A DNA stretch of 18,901 nt from DAIPHL01 sp036771375. Its GTDB lineage: Bacteria; Synergistota; Synergistia; Synergistales; Synergistaceae. The stretch covers positions 1 to 18,901 of the forward strand of contig DAIPHL010000025.1 of NCBI GenBank assembly GCA_036771375.1. Direction: 5' to 3'. Made by a program: the position numbers and the translations under genes. The notes under the pieces were generated by a model, which worked only from the letters and a program-made list of their open reading frames with translations, had not been told where the DNA came from and did not search any database. Shown here one piece after another: positions 14,722 to 18,901 of the stretch. Each line of letters begins with the position of its first letter. The first letter of the stretch is position 1.

Positions 14722-15231
14722 ATGCTGTCCATACTTGATCGCATGATCGGGAAATTAACCAAAATCGTGCTCATGACGTTGATCGCCCTGGGGATCGTCA
14801 TGCTCGTCGTCGCGTGGGCCCATGTGTTTTATCGCTATGTACTGAACAGCTCTCTCACCTGGTCGGAAGAGCTGCTCAAGATCCTGCTCGTGTGGTTCTG
14901 CCTGCTGAGCACGACGATCATCGCCGTGCACAGGGAACATGTGAGCATCGTCATCTTCAAGGAGATGATGCCGAAAAAGATCAATCACGCTCTGACCTTG
15001 CTCGCGCAGATCTTTATGTTTCTCGCGTCCGGGCTGGTCTTTGCGATCGGGATCAACTTCGTGATCGAGGCAGGCTCGCGCAGCACACCGGCGCTCGGAT
15101 GTCCCTATGCCGTCGCCTATGCGGCAATCCCCGTTGCGTTTGCGATACTGACTCTTTACGAATTCAGAAACACCGCCGCGGATTTCACGAAGGGTCCCAG
15201 GCTCGCAACGGAACTGAAAGAACACGACTAG
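14722..15231 (+). CDS. dctQ: TRAP transporter small permease subunit DctQ
   Basis: A 169-residue membrane protein with four hydrophobic segments, partner of DctM. Family pattern: VAWAHVFYRYVLNSSLTWSEELLKILLVWFCLLST near residues 33-67, followed by REHVSI and KEMMPKK. The ATG at 14722 is chosen because GGGAGGAG lies 6 nt upstream; an upstream TTG at 14698 is unlikely. It is the last gene of the plus-strand operon, 38 nt after dctP, and is followed by a strong hairpin at 15260-15299. Confidence 0.93.
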   Translation: MLSILDRMIGKLTKIVLMTLIALGIVMLVVAWAHVFYRYVLNSSLTWSEELLKILLVWFCLLSTTIIAVHREHVSIVIFKEMMPKKINHALTLLAQIFMFLASGLVFAIGINFVIEAGSRSTPALGCPYAVAYAAIPVAFAILTLYEFRNTAADFTKGPRLATELKEHD

Positions 15232-15259
15232 GACAAAAAACGTAATCCATCGAATCAAG

Positions 15260-15299
15260 AAAGCCGGTGTGGGAGAGGAAACACCCCCACACCGGCTTT
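15260..15299. terminator. Bidirectional terminator hairpin after the TRAP operon
   Basis: A perfect 14-bp stem AAAGCCGGTGTGGG/CCCACACCGGCTTT with a 12-nt loop, 28 nt after dctQ. The arms end in AAA/TTT, and the minus strand continues TTTCTT, so it can serve both dctQ and the convergent gene ending at 15404. No gene was found between 15300 and 15403. Confidence 0.8.
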
Positions 15300-15403
15300 G
15301 ACGTCCCGCAACCCGGTGAAACTGCCTCGAGGTTGTACGCACGGCACGAGGTCAAAGTCGAGAGTCCGTCCCCTCTCCTTCTTCGACTCCGCCTCAAGCT
15401 CTT

Positions 15404-15901
15404 TTACTCTTCCAGAAAAGCGTTCAGCATGTCGACGTATGCCTGCGAGAATCCATGATCCTTCGCCGCCCGCACGATCTTCTCCATATAACCCGACCTG
15501 CCGTTTCCGTGTCCAAGAGACCTGTTCGATAGGTACACCAGCGCCCTGACCGTCCCGCCGGATCCGGACGCGACGTCGATCCACGCCTTTCTGTAGCAAT
15601 CGAGCGCAACCCCCTCGTAGCGATCGAGGCCTTCGATGTCCTCCCGCGTAACGCTCCAGAGAAGTCCCTCGACGTGATTCGAAGCATCGGGGACGATCGT
15701 CGCCACTCCCGATTCATCCAGTTCGAAGCGGTAGCCCTTCACCTTGGCCTTTTGGACGAAAGTCGCTCCCGGACAGCGGATCTCCATCTGCGCCTCGTCC
15801 ATGTTGGAACCGTAGGCGAAGTAGGCGGCACCGTCCCACTCCATCCCCGGATCGCTCCCGTTTCCCCCGAAGCCTTCAACGATTTTCTTCATCTCTTCCA
15901 T
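15404..15901 (-). CDS. Gamma-glutamylcyclotransferase-like (GGCT/AIG2-type) protein
   Basis: The family converts gamma-glutamyl amides to 5-oxoproline and free amine or amino acid, but many bacterial members are uncharacterised. Seen: the nucleotide-like loop signature AYFAYGSNMDEAQM, FRAT-type spacing to the catalytic-Glu region GLDRYEGVALDCYRK (Glu in RYEG), and a C-terminal helix SQAYVDMLNAFLEE. The length, 165 residues from the ATG at 15901 (GGGGGG 7 nt upstream), fits. Starts at 15928 (no ribosome-binding site) or 15844 (closer to the YGSN motif, GGGAG upstream) are also possible. It is transcribed towards the TRAP operon and ends at the shared hairpin. Confidence 0.85.
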   Translation of the reverse strand: MEEMKKIVEGFGGNGSDPGMEWDGAAYFAYGSNMDEAQMEIRCPGATFVQKAKVKGYRFELDESGVATIVPDASNHVEGLLWSVTREDIEGLDRYEGVALDCYRKAWIDVASGSGGTVRALVYLSNRSLGHGNGRSGYMEKIVRAAKDHGFSQAYVDMLNAFLEE

Positions 15902-16021
15902 CGGTACGCCCCCCACAGTCTCTGTCATGCACGAACTTTTTTTATCACACCCGATCTTCCGGCTTCGTCGCTCCCATGCGGTGGCGTCGAGCTCTCTTTG
16001 TTGGGACTTGTATGAAAGAGC

Positions 16022-16090
16022 TTACGACATTTCGCCGCAAACGTCTCCCGCACATCGATTTACGGTCTCTTTCGTCATATTCCCATACAT
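16022..16090 (-). CDS. Possible 22-codon ORF after hisF
   Basis: ATG at 16090, preceded by GGGGG at 6 nt and beginning 10 nt past the hisF stop, encodes a 22-residue peptide with two Cys (CAGDVC). The spacing and ribosome-binding site are good, but at this length it may be chance. The rest of 15929-16100 holds nothing recognised. Confidence 0.2.
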   Translation of the reverse strand: MYGNMTKETVNRCAGDVCGEMS

Positions 16091-16100
16091 CTCGGTCCCC

Positions 16101-16871
16101 CTAATCCGTCGTCACAGGACGCACCACCACCCCATTCTCCTCGAGATACCGCTTGAGGTCGCCGATGCGGACCTCCCCGAAATGAAACACAGACGCCATC
16201 AAAACGGCATCTACGCCCGCGTCGAAGGCGTCCAGGGCGTGCCGCATGGTTCCCGCTCCGCCGGAGGCGATCACGGGCACCCGTACCTCGCGGGATACCA
16301 GACGGAGGAAGTCCAGATCGTAACCGGCTTTCGTCCCGTCCCGATCCATGGAGGTAATCAAAAGTTCACCCGCACCCTTTTCCACCGCCTCACGACACCA
16401 GTCGAGGCCGTCTTTTCCGGCATTCGTCCGGCCCCCTTCGACGTAAACGTCCCACGCTCCCCTTTTTTCGTCCCGCTTGACGTCGACGGCGACCACGACC
16501 GCTCCTTTCCCGAGCGCCTCCGCACATTCGGTGATCAGCTCGGCTTTTTTGACCGCAGCCGTGTTGAGCGATATTTTATCCGCACCGATCTTCACCAGCT
16601 CCACCGCGTCCTGCACCGAGGAGATCCCCCCGCCGACCGTAAATGGTATATCGATCGCATCCGCGACGAGCCTGACCCATTCGAGCATTGTGGTCCTCCG
16701 TTCCGAGGATGCGGAGATATCCAGAAAAACCAGCTCGTCGGCACCTTCCTTCACATAGGTGGTCGCCAAGTCCGCTGGGTCCCCCGCGTCTCGGAGACCG
16801 ATGAAATTGATGCCCTTCACGACGCGACCATCCTTTACATCCAAACAGGGTATGATTCGCTTTGTCGCCAT
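16101..16871 (-). CDS. hisF: Imidazole glycerol phosphate synthase cyclase subunit HisF
   Basis: A 256-residue TIM-barrel enzyme that takes ammonia from HisH and converts PRFAR to imidazole glycerol phosphate and AICAR in histidine synthesis. Seen: MATKRIIPCLDVKDGRVVKG with the catalytic Asp11, AVDVKRD with the second catalytic Asp130, the phosphate-binding VGGGI (79-83) and ASGGAG loops, and LDISAS. The ATG at 16871 has GGGAG 7 nt upstream. The upstream extension in frame to 16970 has no family similarity. No other his gene is in the window, so it is isolated from a his operon here; its partner HisH must lie elsewhere. It diverges from the XdhC gene. Confidence 0.96.
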   Translation of the reverse strand: MATKRIIPCLDVKDGRVVKGINFIGLRDAGDPADLATTYVKEGADELVFLDISASSERRTTMLEWVRLVADAIDIPFTVGGGISSVQDAVELVKIGADKISLNTAAVKKAELITECAEALGKGAVVVAVDVKRDEKRGAWDVYVEGGRTNAGKDGLDWCREAVEKGAGELLITSMDRDGTKAGYDLDFLRLVSREVRVPVIASGGAGTMRHALDAFDAGVDAVLMASVFHFGEVRIGDLKRYLEENGVVVRPVTTD

Positions 16872-17001
16872 CTCACCACTCCCTCTTTCATTCCGTGCGA
16901 CGAACCGATCGCCTTTCCAGGGCACTTCGTCCCGCTCGGGATGCTCCTTCCCTTTACGCGGATTTCGCATCGAAAAATTTTAACACATTCGACCGCACTT
17001 A

Positions 17002-17028
17002 TTGTTACTTTACTGATAATACTATAAA
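17002..17028 (+). promoter_or_regulatory. Candidate promoter for the XdhC-proS pair
   Basis: TTGTTA (17002-17007) and TATAAA (17023-17028) with a 15-nt spacer, shorter than the usual 17, in the AT-rich middle of the hisF-XdhC intergenic region. A TTAAAAT box on the minus strand (16983-16977) may serve hisF, but no -35 was found for it. Confidence 0.3.
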
Positions 17029-17082
17029 CTAGACCGCGAGCGACGATCGAAAAAACGGGAGTCCAGAGAGCGAGGAGATATC

Positions 17083-17904
17083 GTGTACCTGTCGTTGATG
17101 GAGAAAATCGTGAGCGACGTGAAGCTTGGCCGCATCGGGGTGCTCTGCATCCTCATAGAACAGCACGGCTCTAACCCCCGCAAGGAGGGCGCCTCCATGT
17201 GGGTCTACCCGGACGGAACCATCGAGGGGACGATCGGCGGAGGACCGATGGAACACGAGTGCATCGGAGAGGCGATGGACATGCTGAAAAAAGGGGACAT
17301 GATCCGCGTCAAGGACTGCAACCTGGGCGCCGGTCTGAGCGGCACGTGCCCCGAGGGAGCGGTATGCGGTGGAGAAAGCCGAGTTTATTTCGAGACCATC
17401 CTTCCGGAGGACGAGATATTCATCTTCGGTGCAGGACATGTCGGCAAGGCTCTTGCACGGGTGGCCCACGCATCCGGCTTCAAGGTCACGGTCTGGGATG
17501 AGCGTCCGGAGTTCGCGAACGAGGAGAACATCCCTTGGGGGCGGGTCCTCGCCTGTCCTCTCGAAGACCTTTTCGACATCTCCAAACACGGCAAACTCTT
17601 CCACGGCGGAAGTTATGTGGTCATCGTGACACGCGGGCACAATCTGGACTCGGACGCAATGCGCCTTATGGAGGGACAGGGCGCGGCCTACATCGGAGTG
17701 ATCGGTTCCCGCGGCAAGATCGCCTTCGTCGACAAAAAACTCAAAGAGCTCGGGGTCGGCGAAGATCATCTCAAATCGATGTACCGACCTATCGGGCTCC
17801 CCATCAAGGCGGAGACCCCGGAGGAGATCGCCGTATGCATTCTCGCCGAGATCATCGCCGTACAACGGGGAGCCAACGTAGCGGCCTTGAGAAATGCGAC
17901 GTAA
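17083..17904 (+). CDS. XdhC/CoxI-family protein
   Basis: A 273-residue protein of the family that binds and protects molybdenum cofactor and helps insert it into xanthine-dehydrogenase-type hydroxylases. Seen: the N-terminal XdhC/CoxI domain with GSNPRKEGASM, EGTIGGGPMEHECIGEA (48-64) and AVCGGESRVYFE (Cys95), then a Rossmann-type C-terminal domain with IFGAGHVGKALA (114-125), TRGHNLDSDAM and IGVIGSRGK. Start: a GTG at 17083 with GAGGAG 5 nt upstream. No molybdenum hydroxylase or cofactor gene is in the window, so the client enzyme is unknown. It is followed by proS after 61 nt on the same strand. Confidence 0.9.
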   Translation: MYLSLMEKIVSDVKLGRIGVLCILIEQHGSNPRKEGASMWVYPDGTIEGTIGGGPMEHECIGEAMDMLKKGDMIRVKDCNLGAGLSGTCPEGAVCGGESRVYFETILPEDEIFIFGAGHVGKALARVAHASGFKVTVWDERPEFANEENIPWGRVLACPLEDLFDISKHGKLFHGGSYVVIVTRGHNLDSDAMRLMEGQGAAYIGVIGSRGKIAFVDKKLKELGVGEDHLKSMYRPIGLPIKAETPEEIAVCILAEIIAVQRGANVAALRNAT

Positions 17905-17965
17905 CCGGGTACGGAGACGTCGATTCGGACCGATTTTTTCGTAAGGAAGCGATGGAGGAGTCATT

Positions 17966-18901
17966 GTGGCGAAAAACATAACCCCGAAGGAAAAAGATTT
18001 TTCACAGTGGTATCTGGACGTGATACGAGCCGGAGAGCTGGCGGACTATGCGCCCGTGCGCGGATGCATGGTCATCCGTCCGACCGGCTACGGCATCTGG
18101 GAGAGCATTCAGGCGCTCTTCGACCGCGCCTTCAAGGAGTCCGGCCACGTAAACGCGTACTTTCCTCTCCTGATCCCGAACTCCTTCATGGAGAAGGAAG
18201 CCCAGCACGTCGAGGGCTTCGCGCCGGAGTGTGCGGTGGTCACGCACGCCGGAGGCGACGAACTGGAGGAACCCTACCTCATACGTCCGACCTCCGAAAC
18301 GGTGATCGGACACATGTACAGTCAATGGGTGCAGTCCTGGCGGGATCTTCCGATTCTCATCAACCAGTGGTGCAGCGTCATGCGCTGGGAGAAACGTCCC
18401 CGTCTCTTCCTGCGCACCTCCGAATTTCTCTGGCAGGAGGGGCACACCGCACACGCGACAAAAGAAGAGGCGGTCGAGGAGACCATGCGGATGCTCGAGA
18501 TATACAGGCGCATCATGCAGGAGGAACTCGCCCTCCCCGTGCTGCACGGAGAGAAATCCATCAACGAACGCTTCCCCGGTGCCGACAACACCTACTCCTG
18601 CGAGGCGATGATGGGCGACAAAAAGGCCCTCCAGGCCGGAACGAGCCACTTCCTCGGACAGAACTTCGCACGGGCGTTCGAGATCTCGTTTCAGGACAAA
18701 AACGGAGAGATGGACTTCGCATGGACGACGAGTTGGGGCGTCTCGACCCGTCTGATCGGCGCGCTGATCATGACCCACGCGGACAACGACGGCCTGATCC
18801 TGCCGCCCAGGGTGGCGCCGATCAAGGCCGCCATCGTCCCGATCTCCAGCAGCGAAGAGCGATTGAAGAACGATCTCGAGCCGACGGCGAGAAAGATTTC
18901 G
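17966..18901 (+). CDS. proS: Prolyl-tRNA synthetase, archaeal/eukaryotic type, 3' end cut by the window
   Basis: Charges tRNA-Pro with proline in the cytosol. The visible part is 312 residues of an expected 470-500; the window ends within the anticodon-binding region. Class II landmarks: motif 1 region NAYFPLLIPNSF (63-74), YLIRPTSETVIGHMY (104-118), motif 2 region with MRWEKRPRLFLRTSEFLWQE (139-158) and GHTAH (159-163), and the motif 3 approach AWTTSWGVSTRLIGALIM. The RTSEFLWQEGHTAH pattern marks the archaeal/eukaryotic-type form, which lacks the inserted editing domain of the E. coli enzyme. Start: a GTG at 17966 with GGAGGAG 5 nt upstream. Confidence 0.96.
   Translation, partial: MAKNITPKEKDFSQWYLDVIRAGELADYAPVRGCMVIRPTGYGIWESIQALFDRAFKESGHVNAYFPLLIPNSFMEKEAQHVEGFAPECAVVTHAGGDELEEPYLIRPTSETVIGHMYSQWVQSWRDLPILINQWCSVMRWEKRPRLFLRTSEFLWQEGHTAHATKEEAVEETMRMLEIYRRIMQEELALPVLHGEKSINERFPGADNTYSCEAMMGDKKALQAGTSHFLGQNFARAFEISFQDKNGEMDFAWTTSWGVSTRLIGALIMTHADNDGLILPPRVAPIKAAIVPISSSEERLKNDLEPTARKIS

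Noticed and set aside
16872..16970. N-terminal extension of HisF
   Set aside because: HisF proteins begin at MxxKRIIPCLDV; the extension is charged, dissimilar, and the internal ATG has a strong ribosome-binding site.

Overview
The window is a G+C-rich bacterial chromosome segment with densely packed, operon-like genes and mostly strong GGAGG-type ribosome-binding sites. No phage, insertion sequence, CRISPR or RNA gene was seen. The gene set suggests an anaerobic amino-acid or organic-acid fermenter, possibly of the Synergistota: an archaeal/eukaryotic-type prolyl-tRNA synthetase, a TRAP carboxylate transporter, a LarA-family racemase, a MOFRL glycerate kinase and an ornithine-cyclodeaminase-family protein labelled in some databases as tyramine oxidase subunit B. 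The taxonomic guess is inference from gene content, not a search result.

Region 1 (1-4415), read on the minus strand. A LonB/YcbZ-like ATP-dependent protease fills 73-2562 but is split by one in-frame TAA (1498-1500) with full homology on both sides. Upstream lie three tandem copies of a small protein family of unknown function. One copy stands alone (2787-3041); the other two are fused in one frame (3111-3665), apparently after a stop codon and a start codon were lost. A doubtful 90-residue ORF (3907-4179) and hairpin-rich DNA precede them.

Region 2 (4416-5687), plus strand. Four tightly coupled small genes: a carboxymuconolactone-decarboxylase-like protein without the usual Cys pair, a TfoX C-terminal-domain protein, a YjbQ/UPF0047 protein and a Cdd1-like helix-hairpin-helix protein. 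A perfect 12-bp stem-loop separates them from the convergent neighbour.

Region 3 (5689-15299) is the most interesting part, a catabolic island with two divergent arms. The minus arm is an AraC-type regulator, a glycerate 2-kinase, a divergent enolase paralogue and a LarA-like racemase. The plus arm is an ornithine-cyclodeaminase-family protein and a complete TRAP transporter in the order M-P-Q, closed by a strong hairpin. The arms share an AT-rich 362-bp intergenic region with two short palindromes. A plausible reading is regulated uptake of a small acid and its conversion through hydroxy-acid racemisation and glycerate-type phosphorylation. The enolase-like protein keeps the metal ligands and the catalytic lysine but lacks the acid glutamate and active-site histidines of true enolase, so its reaction is probably different.

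Region 4 (15300-18901). On the minus strand are a gamma-glutamylcyclotransferase-like protein and an isolated hisF. Diverging on the plus strand are an XdhC-family protein and a prolyl-tRNA synthetase that runs off the window end.
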